Origin: Spirochaetaceae bacterium | GTDB taxonomy: Bacteria; Spirochaetota; Spirochaetia; SZUA-6; Fen-1364 | Direction of reading: 5' to 3' | Assembly (NCBI GenBank): GCA_003141795.1 | Contig: PLNO01000368.1 | Coordinates: 1 to 5,937, forward strand | Length of the DNA stretch: 5,937 nucleotides | Shown: positions 1 to 5,937 of the stretch, one piece after another | How the letters are laid out: each line of letters opens with the position of its first letter | Numbering within the stretch: position 1 is the stretch's first letter | Program-made: the position numbers and the translations under genes | Notes under the pieces: model-generated | Told to the model about the DNA's origin: nothing | The model's database searches: none | The model's input: only the letters and a program-made list of their open reading frames with translations

Positions 1-1176
1 GTGCAGTGGCAAAAGGTCTACACCGAAGCAGAAAAACGACTGGAGAAACTGAGGCTGGAGATCGACGTGCGCAAGAACGTCGAGGGAATCACCTTCGCCG
101 AGCGGACAATGCTCGCCATCGCCCAGGCCCTTTTCAAGAACGCGAAAATCATCATCCTGGACGAGCCGACTGCGGCGCTCCCCCGTCCCGACATCGAACG
201 TCTCTTCGGTCTTGTCCGCTCACTTCGCGACACCGGGGTCGCCGTTATCTTCATCTCGCACCACCTCGAGGAGGTGTTCGAAATATGCAACCGCGTTATG
301 GTGCTCCGCGACGGCCAGGCGGTGGGCACGTACAATATCGCGGATCTCGACATGGGCAGGCTCGTTAATCTCATCGTCGGGGAAAACCTCAACGAATACG
401 TGCGCGCGCGAACCTCAGTCGAGGTGTCAGCCGCCCTTGAGATCAGGGGACTGACACGCCGGGGCTGCTTCGAAGACCTGAACATCACCCTGGCAAAGGG
501 GGAGGTCGTCGGGCTCTCCGGTCTCCAGGGATCGGGCGCTTCCTCGCTGGCAGCGGCCCTTGTCGGCCTTGAACGCAGGGGACAAGGCGAGGTGCGTGTG
601 AATGGGAAATTCTACAACGCCAGGAACCCAGGCGAGGCCTTTGCACAGGGGGTTGCACTTCTTCCCCAGGATCGCAGCCGCTTCGGACTGGTGGACATGC
701 GACCAATCCGCGAGAATATCACGTACACGATTCTGAACAAGCTCACGGGATTCCTCGGATTCATCAGGTCGAGCCAAGAGCGTGAGATTGCGGAGTCATA
801 CATCGAGAAGCTGGGCATCGCAACACCCAGCCAGGAGAAGCAGGTAAAATCACTGAGCGGGGGGAACCAGCAGAAAGTCGTCTTCGCGAAGCTCGCGGCG
901 ACGAAGCCGTCCGTCCTGCTCCTGAATGATCCGACCCAAGGCATCGACGTTCGGGCCAAATTGGACATCTACAAGGTCATCGACGACCTGAGCGCGCAAG
1001 GCATCGCGATACTCATCGTCTCGAGCGAGGTTCGCGAACTGGTAGGGGTCTGCGATCGCATACTCGTCATGTACGAAGGTCGCATCACGAATGAGTTCCG
1101 CCGGGGAGACCGTAGAACAACACCAAGCAATATCCTCTTGGCGATCGAGGGGGGACATGATCATGCTTCACGATAG
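1..1176 (+). CDS. Sugar ABC transporter ATP-binding protein, RbsA/MglA/AlsA type (5'-partial)
   Basis: Cytoplasmic ATPase that powers a monosaccharide importer of the ribose/galactose/allose (CUT2) class. Two ATP-binding domains lie in one chain. The first enters after its Walker A: a degenerate signature (GITFAERT, residues 29-36), Walker B (IIILDEP, 50-56) and H-loop (ISHH, 85-88). The second has GLQGSGAS in the Walker A place (174-181, Ala180 where Lys is usual), an intact LSGGNQQK signature (285-292) and an altered Walker B, LLLNDP (306-311). Family members are about 500 residues and 391 are present, so roughly 110-120 N-terminal residues, including the first Walker A, lie left of the window. 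The GTG at position 1 is therefore probably not the true start. The 3' end overlaps the permease start by 20 bases. Lack of the second-domain Lys is usual in this family; the Walker B change is discussed as a finding. Family certain; substrate inferred only from neighbours. Confidence 0.95.
   Translation: MQWQKVYTEAEKRLEKLRLEIDVRKNVEGITFAERTMLAIAQALFKNAKIIILDEPTAALPRPDIERLFGLVRSLRDTGVAVIFISHHLEEVFEICNRVMVLRDGQAVGTYNIADLDMGRLVNLIVGENLNEYVRARTSVEVSAALEIRGLTRRGCFEDLNITLAKGEVVGLSGLQGSGASSLAAALVGLERRGQGEVRVNGKFYNARNPGEAFAQGVALLPQDRSRFGLVDMRPIRENITYTILNKLTGFLGFIRSSQEREIAESYIEKLGIATPSQEKQVKSLSGGNQQKVVFAKLAATKPSVLLLNDPTQGIDVRAKLDIYKVIDDLSAQGIAILIVSSEVRELVGVCDRILVMYEGRITNEFRRGDRRTTPSNILLAIEGGHDHASR
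1147..1154 (+). promoter_or_regulatory. Ribosome binding site of the permease gene
   Basis: A purine run GAGGGGGG lies two bases before the ATG at 1157 and eight before a second in-frame ATG at 1163. It sits inside the end of the ATPase gene. It favours a start at 1157 or 1163 over the upstream in-frame ATG at 1091, which would add 22 hydrophilic residues untypical of the family. The spacing actually suits 1163 slightly better, so the exact start is uncertain by two codons. Confidence 0.6.
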
Positions 1177-2149
1177 GGCCCACGCAAGAGAAATCCTGCT
1201 CGACCGGTTCATCTGGGTCGTCATCGCGCTGCTCCTGGTCTATTTCGGACTCCGCGCGCCAGGATTCGTCAGTGGCGTCAACCTGATCAATTTGCTTCTT
1301 CACGCGAGCGTTCTCGGGCTTCTTGTCGTTGGACAGGCAGTCGTGCTGCTCACCGGGAACTTCGATCTCTCCGCCGAGGGAACAATTCAGCTTACCGGCA
1401 TACTCGCCGCGTGGATGATGGTCCCGGTCAATGGTTTCAGCGGCGGCGGCGGCTGGGTCCTGCCCGTCGCGCTCGTCATTCCGCTCATCATCGTGCTCGG
1501 CGCCTGCATCGGGCTCCTGAATGGAACGATGATCACTCGCCTGAAGATGAACAACTTCATCGTCACCCTGGCTATGCAGCTTGTTCTCGGGGGAATTGCC
1601 TTCTGCGTCAGCCGGGGATTCGAGATCACGAACATACCGGAAAGCTTTATGTGGCTGGGGAGCAAGGCAATCGGTTCGATACCTGTCCAGCTTTTCGTAA
1701 CTGCGTTCGCGTTTATTGGTTTTCACGTCTACCTGTCGCGTTCGCGTTTCGGACGAAAGTTGTACGCGGTCGGTGGCAACCCCGAAGCGGCAAGGGCTTC
1801 GGGAATCGACCCGAAAAAAACCATCACAAAGGCATACATCATCAGTGGCATGCTCGCCGCCATTGCGGCCTGGATGTTGCTGGGGCGTGTAGGGCAGGCA
1901 AACACAAAGCTGGCTTCCGGCATGACGATGGAAATCATGGCAGCAGCCGTCATCGGGGGCGTCTCGCTGAAAGGCGGTCTCGGCTCGGTCGGCGGCGCCT
2001 TCGCGGGCGTCCTGCTCCTCTCCGTCATCGACAACGGCCTGAACCTCATGCAGATGAACGCCTTCTGGATCCAGGCTATCCGCGGATTTATCATCCTGCT
2101 GGCCCTCTTCATAGACGCCCAGAAGTACCGCTACCGGCCGTCGAGGTGA
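1157..2149 (+). CDS. Sugar ABC transporter permease, RbsC/AlsC type
   Basis: Inner-membrane channel subunit (BPD_transp_2 family) that pairs with the preceding ATPase and, presumably, a periplasmic or lipid-anchored sugar-binding protein encoded outside the window. The 330-residue product is the usual size. Hydrophobic segments fall at about residues 17-33, 47-66, 78-90, 101-124, 135-152, 175-194, 226-246, 256-270, 280-292 and 305-320. NFDLSAEGTIQLTG (68-81) matches the conserved 'G-DLSVGS' region of RbsC-like proteins. AVGGNPEAARASGI (204-217) is the cytoplasmic coupling loop typical of the family, and VIGGVSLKGGLGSVGGAFAG (265-284) is its conserved C-terminal stretch. The start at 1157 is chosen for the purine-rich site just upstream; it overlaps the ATPase gene by 20 bases, which suggests translational coupling. 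Family very secure; transported sugar inferred from downstream enzymes as a rare hexose. Confidence 0.95.
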   Translation: MIMLHDRAHAREILLDRFIWVVIALLLVYFGLRAPGFVSGVNLINLLLHASVLGLLVVGQAVVLLTGNFDLSAEGTIQLTGILAAWMMVPVNGFSGGGGWVLPVALVIPLIIVLGACIGLLNGTMITRLKMNNFIVTLAMQLVLGGIAFCVSRGFEITNIPESFMWLGSKAIGSIPVQLFVTAFAFIGFHVYLSRSRFGRKLYAVGGNPEAARASGIDPKKTITKAYIISGMLAAIAAWMLLGRVGQANTKLASGMTMEIMAAAVIGGVSLKGGLGSVGGAFAGVLLLSVIDNGLNLMQMNAFWIQAIRGFIILLALFIDAQKYRYRPSR

Positions 2150-2173
2150 AGGAAAATCGCAACCGCCGAATAC

Positions 2174-2179
2174 AAGGAG
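2174..2179 (+). promoter_or_regulatory. Ribosome binding site of the sugar isomerase gene
   Basis: AAGGAG lies five bases before the ATG at 2185, within the 35-base gap after the permease. It fixes the start of the isomerase, even though the reading frame stays open far upstream through the permease gene. It is the clearest Shine-Dalgarno site in the window. Confidence 0.8.
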
Positions 2180-2184
2180 TCGAA

Positions 2185-3345
2185 ATGAAGTACGACAAGA
2201 AGGTCGCCATGAAGAAGCTGCGCGAACAGAAGATCGGAACGCCATCGTGGGGATACGGCGATTCAGGCACGCGGTTCCACGTCTACCATCGTCCCTATTC
2301 GCCGCGAAATCTCGAGGAGAGGATCGATGACGCTTCCGTCGTGAACAAGCTTACGGGGGTAAGTCCATTCATCGATCTTCACACGGCGTATGACGCAAGC
2401 GACGACTGGCCGGCAGTGCGGGAGTACGCGCGCCACAAGGGCCTGGAGATCGGCGCCATCAATCCCCATCTGTTCAACCAGGACGAGTATACCCTCGGTA
2501 CAGTCTGCAATCCTTCGCAGGATGTCAGGAGGAAGTCGATCGCAAAGCTGCTCGAGGGCGTCGAGATCGCGAAGCAGGTTGGTTCGCGAATAATCAGCCT
2601 GTGGTTTGCCGACGGCACTGACTATCCCGGTCAGGACAACTTTATCAAGAGGAAGGAGTACCTGGAGGAGGCGCTGCGACGAGTCTACGAGGCGATGACC
2701 GTGGAGATGAAGATGGTCATCGAATACAAGCTCTTTGAGCCGGCGTTTTACCACATGGACATTCCTGATTGGGGCACCGCCTATATGGCCGCGAGCAAGC
2801 TGGGCGACCGCGCCAAAGTGCTCGTGGACCTCGGCCACCACGCGATGGGCGCGAACATCGAGCAGATCGTGGCCATACTGCTGAGTGAGAACAAGCTCGG
2901 TGGATTCCACTGCAATGACAAGAAATATGGCGATGACGACCTGACGGTCGGTTCCATCAATCCGTATCAGCTCTTTCTCATATTCTGCGAGCTCGTGCGC
3001 GCGGAAATGTCACCCGGAACGCGAACGTGCGCCCAGGACGTGTCGGTGATGATCGATCAGAACCACAACTACAAGAACCCCATTGAGGGGACGATCCAGT
3101 CGATCATGGCAATCGAGGTCGCGTATGCGCGGGCTCTCCTCGTCGACTACGACTACCTGGAGTCCGTTCAAGTGCAAGGCGAGCTTGTGCGTGCGGAGGA
3201 GTGCCTGAAAGACGCCTACTTGACGGACGTGCGGCCCCTCCTTGCGGAAGTCCGCACAGAGATGGGTATCGATCCGGACCCGCTCATGGCTTTCAGAAAG
3301 AGCGGGTACATGGAAAAGATAACGCGTCAGAGAGAGAAGGCGTGA
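2185..3345 (+). CDS. L-rhamnose isomerase-like aldose-ketose isomerase (RhaI type)
   Basis: Cytoplasmic TIM-barrel isomerase that interconverts an aldose and its 2-ketose with two divalent metals. The sequence follows the Pseudomonas stutzeri L-rhamnose isomerase (from memory) along most of its length: GTPSWGYGDSGTRF (18-31), LWFADGTDYPGQ.NF (139-153), EYK.FEP.FY (180-189), VDLGHH..GANIEQIVA.LL (214-233), KLGGFHCNDKKYGDDDLTVG (237-256) and PYQLFLIF.ELV (260-271). The metal ligands of that enzyme appear conserved as Glu180, Asp215, His218, His242, Asp250, Asp252 and probably Asp291. The product is 386 residues, shorter than the P. stutzeri enzyme (about 430). The RhaI family is known to be promiscuous, acting on L-rhamnose, L-mannose and D-allose/D-allulose. 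No rhamnulose kinase or aldolase is seen here. With a ketose 3-epimerase four bases downstream, D-allose/D-allulose or a related rare sugar is a likelier substrate than rhamnose (inference). Start fixed by AAGGAG five bases upstream. Confidence 0.9.
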   Translation: MKYDKKVAMKKLREQKIGTPSWGYGDSGTRFHVYHRPYSPRNLEERIDDASVVNKLTGVSPFIDLHTAYDASDDWPAVREYARHKGLEIGAINPHLFNQDEYTLGTVCNPSQDVRRKSIAKLLEGVEIAKQVGSRIISLWFADGTDYPGQDNFIKRKEYLEEALRRVYEAMTVEMKMVIEYKLFEPAFYHMDIPDWGTAYMAASKLGDRAKVLVDLGHHAMGANIEQIVAILLSENKLGGFHCNDKKYGDDDLTVGSINPYQLFLIFCELVRAEMSPGTRTCAQDVSVMIDQNHNYKNPIEGTIQSIMAIEVAYARALLVDYDYLESVQVQGELVRAEECLKDAYLTDVRPLLAEVRTEMGIDPDPLMAFRKSGYMEKITRQREKA

Positions 3346-3349
3346 CAGC

Positions 3350-4216
3350 ATGAAGAACAAGGTGGGCATCTACTACGCCTATTGGACGCACGATTGGAAG
3401 GCAGACTACCTTCCGTTCGTCGCGAAGGTGAAGAATCTCGGGTTTGACGTCCTCGAAGTGCACGCCGGCCCCCTTGTCGAGCTCGGCTCGAAGGGCAGGG
3501 CGCGACTGCGGGAGCAATCCGCCGCGGAGGGGATACAGTTGAGCGCCTGTATCGGTCTCTCCCCCGCGTACGACATCGCTTCTTCGAGCTCGACCACGCG
3601 CAAGGACGGCGTCAGGTACCTCAATTCCATCGCCGATGCCATAAAGGAATGCGGAATCGACCGCGTCTCGGGGATCCTCTATTCGACCTGGCTGAGCTCC
3701 ATGGAGGGAAGGAAGGGGACAAAGGCCCAGGCTTTCAAGTGGAGCACGGACGCGATGAGGGAGGCCATAAAGAAGGCCGAAGACAACCGCCTGTATTACA
3801 ATATCGAAGTCGTCAACCGTTTCGAGCAGTTTCTCATCAATACGGCTGACGAAGCCGTGGAGTATGTCGAGACGGTAGGCAGCCCGAACCTGAAGATACT
3901 CCTCGACACGTATCACATGAACATCGAGGAAGACACTTTCGCCGGAGCCATACGGACCGCTGGAAAACATCTCGGGCATTTCCATATCGGGGAGAACAAC
4001 CGCAAGACGCCCGGTCACGGTCACATTCCCTGGAAAGAAATCGGAAAGGCACTAAAGGAGATCAGGTATTCGGAGTGGGTCGTCATGGAGCCCTTCCTGA
4101 TGCCCGGAGGAGAAGTAGGCAGGGACATCCGCGTCAACCGGGAGGTGATGCCCGGCGCTGATCTTGACGGTGAGGCGCGAAAGGCGTGCACCTTTACGCG
4201 GGCATTCCTGCGGTGA
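3350..4216 (+). CDS. Ketose 3-epimerase, D-tagatose/D-allulose (psicose) 3-epimerase family
   Basis: Cytoplasmic TIM-barrel enzyme that inverts C3 of free ketoses (for example D-fructose/D-allulose, D-tagatose/D-sorbose). The 288-residue length is typical. The sequence matches known D-psicose 3-epimerases throughout: GIYYAYW (6-12), LGFDVLEV (30-37), LLDTYHMNIEEDTFAGAIRT (184-203), GHFHIGENNRK.PGHG (209-224), PWKEIGKAL (227-235) and VVMEPF (244-249). Metal ligands Glu153, Asp186, His212 and Glu247 are present; Glu153 and Glu247 are the catalytic acid/base pair. Substrate-contact residues Glu159, His189 and Arg218 are also kept, so the enzyme should be active. The segment 68-80 (CIGLSPAYD...) and the loop YSTWLSSMEG (111-120) differ from the well-studied enzymes and could shift specificity. 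Start ATG lies four bases after the isomerase stop, with GAAGG at 3336-3340 as a likely ribosome site. Which ketose it prefers cannot be read from sequence. Confidence 0.93.
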   Translation: MKNKVGIYYAYWTHDWKADYLPFVAKVKNLGFDVLEVHAGPLVELGSKGRARLREQSAAEGIQLSACIGLSPAYDIASSSSTTRKDGVRYLNSIADAIKECGIDRVSGILYSTWLSSMEGRKGTKAQAFKWSTDAMREAIKKAEDNRLYYNIEVVNRFEQFLINTADEAVEYVETVGSPNLKILLDTYHMNIEEDTFAGAIRTAGKHLGHFHIGENNRKTPGHGHIPWKEIGKALKEIRYSEWVVMEPFLMPGGEVGRDIRVNREVMPGADLDGEARKACTFTRAFLR

Positions 4217-4935
4217 TGGACATGGTATCGACACCCGGAAGACCCATGCCCGGCAGTCTGAATACACTCGATCGTACTCGGCTGCTTCTGGATGTGTCCC
4301 TGTGGTCGGGCACACTCTCGCGAATGGCCGAGGCTATTCAGCGGACGGAAGAATACGCCGACATGTACCACATTGACGTCGCGGATGCGCATTTTGTCCC
4401 GTCGTTGTTGTTTTTTCCCGATATGGTCGCGGCGATCCGAGCAGAAACGTCAAAGCCGCTGCACGTCCACTTCATGCTGGAAAACCCGCTCTCACAGGTC
4501 GACGATTTCGTGTCCGCCGGAGCCGACATCATCACGATCCATGCTGAGAACGGCGACAGGATCCCGGCTGTCGCATCTCGTTTGAGGGAGAGGAATGTCG
4601 CGGTTGGGCTGGCATTCCAGCTGGATACGGACCTGAATCTGCTCGATGACTGCCTCGACACGATCGACCTGGTGCTGATCATGGGGACACCGCTGGGGAT
4701 CAAGGGCGTCGGTTTGGACCCTCGTGCCTATGAACGATTGCGCACGGTGAGGGCAAAGATTGCCTCCCGGGGCATGCACGACACGGTCATCCTGTCCGTC
4801 GACGGAGGAATTCGCGACGAGACGGTACCGAAGCTGTTTGAAGCCGGCACCGAAATGATCACCCCCGGTTCACTTGTCTTCAAGAGTCCCGATCTGGCCG
4901 GGACGGCCCGCTGGGTGCATTCTTTGCGCCGATAG
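4216..4935 (+). CDS. Divergent ribulose-phosphate 3-epimerase family protein (AlsE-like)
   Basis: TIM-barrel protein of the RPE/AlsE family, expected to epimerise C3 of a phosphorylated ketose; AlsE converts D-allulose 6-phosphate to fructose 6-phosphate. The 239-residue product has the family's metal set: His52 and Asp54 in HIDVADAHFVPS (52-63), His85 in HVHFMLENP (83-91) and Asp196 in VDGGIRD (195-201). Ser28 and the phosphate-binding GS (218-219) are also present. Two conserved regions are altered: HxDxMDGHF reads HIDVADAHF, and the flexible 'MTV-PGFGGQ' lid reads MGTPLGIKGVGL (156-167). Specificity may therefore differ from RPE. The ATG overlaps the preceding stop by one base (TGATG), suggesting coupling, but has no clear ribosome site. 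An alternative ATG at 4246, preceded by GGAAG (4237-4241), would give 229 residues and a more usual N-terminus. Another in-frame GTG at 4186 is less likely. Family membership good; activity and substrate inferred. Confidence 0.87.
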   Translation: MDMVSTPGRPMPGSLNTLDRTRLLLDVSLWSGTLSRMAEAIQRTEEYADMYHIDVADAHFVPSLLFFPDMVAAIRAETSKPLHVHFMLENPLSQVDDFVSAGADIITIHAENGDRIPAVASRLRERNVAVGLAFQLDTDLNLLDDCLDTIDLVLIMGTPLGIKGVGLDPRAYERLRTVRAKIASRGMHDTVILSVDGGIRDETVPKLFEAGTEMITPGSLVFKSPDLAGTARWVHSLRR

Positions 4936-4971
4936 GCACACAGGCTTGAGCGACTTTTCCGGCGAAGCGCG

Positions 4972-5919
4972 ATGAACCTCTACGGCGGTCTGGACTTCGG
5001 CGGGTCATCGGTGAAGATCGGACTGGTCGGCGAGGAAGGGCGGATAATCGCCCGCAGCATTGTAGAGATCGATGCGGGCTCCGGCTTCAAGCGCATCATG
5101 ACACAGGTCGCCCTGTCTCTCGAGCGTCTCCTCGGCCGGACGCAGAGGAAAGGTCGTCTTGTCTCCCTTGGGGTCGGGACCCCCGGATTCACCGACAAGG
5201 AAAGCGGGGTGCTCGTCGACGGATGCCGGAACATCCCGTCACTCCAGGGGCACTCGGTACGGGGGTATCTCGAGCGACGCTTCAAGGTGCCGGTCTTCGC
5301 GGACAACGATGCGAACTGCGCCGCTGCCGGTGAGCTCTTGTTCGGCGCGGGTCGCCGCTACAGGAGCTTTGTGATGATTACGATCGGGACGGGGATCGGC
5401 GGCGGGATCGTTCTCGACGGCGAAGTGTTCAAGGGCTCGCGGGGATATGCCGCGGAGCTGGGACACATGTGTGTCGATCCAAACGGCCCGTGGTGCGTCT
5501 GCGGGAACAGGGGCTGCTTCGAGCAGTTCTCTTCAGGAAGTGCGATACTCAGGTCGTATAACGAGCGGGCCGAAAAGAGGGGGATCCAGCCCGGCCGATC
5601 GGCACGACAGGTCATCGAGAAGGCACGGAAGGGCAATCGGCTGGCGATCGTGACTATTCGGGATTCCGCCACGGTGATCGCGCAGGCATTCGGCACACTC
5701 CTGAACATCCTGAACGTCGAGGCTTTCATCATCGGTGGCGGCGTTTCCCTTGCGGGCGACATCCTGCTGGATCCAATCCGTGAGCGGCTCCCGGACTACT
5801 GCTGGCCCCTCTTGCATGGATCAGTCGATATCGTCCAGGCCGAACTGTCCAAGGATGCCGGCATCATCGGTGCCGCTGCCCAGGCGCTCGCGAGCGGTGG
5901 CAGATGGAACAGGCTCTAG
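4972..5919 (+). CDS. ROK-family sugar kinase (AlsK/glucokinase/fructokinase-like)
   Basis: Cytoplasmic ATP-dependent hexokinase of the ROK family, 315 residues, full length. The N-terminal ATP-phosphate loop is LDFGGSSVKIGL (7-18). The catalytic base is Asp113 in ADNDANCAA (110-118). ITIGTGIGGGIVLDG (136-150) is the second phosphate/sugar region. The ROK zinc site is Glu162/His165 in AELGHMC followed by CVCGNRGCFEQFSSG (175-189), with Cys175, Cys177 and Cys182. A C-terminal adenosine-binding segment FIIGGGVS (252-259) is present. There is no N-terminal helix-turn-helix, so it is a kinase and not a ROK repressor. It lies 36 bases after the RPE-like gene, as alsK follows alsE in E. coli. It probably phosphorylates the imported sugar or an isomerised ketose (allose, allulose or fructose) at C6; the family is too versatile to choose. 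The ATG at 4972 has only a weak purine stretch upstream (GGCGAAG, 4961-4967), but it begins the conserved fold correctly. Confidence 0.93.
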   Translation: MNLYGGLDFGGSSVKIGLVGEEGRIIARSIVEIDAGSGFKRIMTQVALSLERLLGRTQRKGRLVSLGVGTPGFTDKESGVLVDGCRNIPSLQGHSVRGYLERRFKVPVFADNDANCAAAGELLFGAGRRYRSFVMITIGTGIGGGIVLDGEVFKGSRGYAAELGHMCVDPNGPWCVCGNRGCFEQFSSGSAILRSYNERAEKRGIQPGRSARQVIEKARKGNRLAIVTIRDSATVIAQAFGTLLNILNVEAFIIGGGVSLAGDILLDPIRERLPDYCWPLLHGSVDIVQAELSKDAGIIGAAAQALASGGRWNRL

Positions 5920-5937
5920 CAGGGTGTTGAAAAAGGC
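5919..5937. repeat. Possible end of an insertion sequence or dispersed repeat
   Basis: The sequence GCAGGGTGTTGAAAAAGGC begins at the last base of the kinase stop codon and runs to the window edge. GGGTGTTGAAAAA-type strings are familiar to me as terminal inverted repeats of some bacterial insertion sequences. No partner copy is visible in the window and no transposase is present, so this is a tentative call. Eighteen bases are too few to assign a family. Confidence 0.25.

Noticed and set aside
1..3. GTG at the first base as the true start of the ABC ATPase
   Set aside because: The first Walker A region of this two-domain family would be missing, so the gene almost certainly continues to the left of the window.
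1091..1156. Earlier ATG for the permease
   Set aside because: It adds 22 hydrophilic residues not expected in RbsC-like permeases and lacks the purine-rich site found before 1157.
1411..2184. In-frame upstream extension of the isomerase gene, making a 644-residue product
   Set aside because: The extension runs through the permease gene in another frame and is Arg/His-rich low-quality protein; the AAGGAG site and ATG at 2185 mark the real start.
1085..2245. Open frame of 386 codons on the minus strand opposite the permease
   Set aside because: It mirrors the codon pattern of the permease; its product is rich in Asp, Arg, Gln and His without any recognisable motif, while the + strand gives a clear membrane protein.
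3293..4024. Open frame of 243 codons on the minus strand opposite the 3-epimerase
   Set aside because: No family features; it is the complement of a gene whose catalytic residues are all readable on the + strand.
4936..4971. Gap before the kinase as a terminator or promoter
   Set aside because: No stable stem with a T-run and no convincing -35/-10 pair; it is a 36-base spacer with a weak purine stretch.

Overview
The window is a GC-rich bacterial stretch (roughly 58-60% G+C by eye, not counted) with six genes, all on the + strand and packed head to tail. The gaps or overlaps are +35, +4, -1, +36 and -20 bases, so it looks like part of one operon for uptake and breakdown of a rare sugar. No rRNA, tRNA, CRISPR array or phage gene is visible. 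No intergenic stretch exceeds about 40 bases, and there is no convincing internal promoter or terminator. The host cannot be fixed from the sequence. Codon use and spacing suggest an environmental GC-rich bacterium; a spirochaete or a similar sugar-scavenging anaerobe is possible, but this is a guess.

Layout: (1) 1-1176 is the 3' part of a tandem-domain sugar ABC ATPase of the RbsA/MglA/AlsA type, cut by the left edge. (2) 1157-2149 is the matching RbsC/AlsC-type permease. (3) 2185-3345 is an L-rhamnose isomerase-like TIM-barrel aldose-ketose isomerase of the RhaI (Pseudomonas stutzeri) type. (4) 3350-4216 is a D-tagatose/D-allulose (psicose) 3-epimerase family enzyme with all metal and catalytic residues. 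(5) 4216-4935 is a divergent ribulose-phosphate 3-epimerase-like protein, the counterpart of AlsE. (6) 4972-5919 is a ROK-family sugar kinase, the counterpart of AlsK. The last 18-19 bases, after the kinase stop, resemble the end of a dispersed repeat or insertion sequence.

How the genes may work together (inference): the combination of ABC importer, RPE-like epimerase and ROK kinase mirrors the E. coli D-allose operon alsRBACEK. It carries in addition a RhaI-type isomerase, a family known to interconvert D-allose and D-allulose, and a free-sugar ketose 3-epimerase, a family known to interconvert D-allulose and D-fructose. Imported D-allose or D-allulose (or another rare hexose) could reach fructose 6-phosphate by two routes. 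In one, the free ketose is epimerised at C3 and then phosphorylated. In the other, it is phosphorylated first and the phospho-ketose is then epimerised. The substrate-binding protein and regulator would be expected upstream, outside the window.
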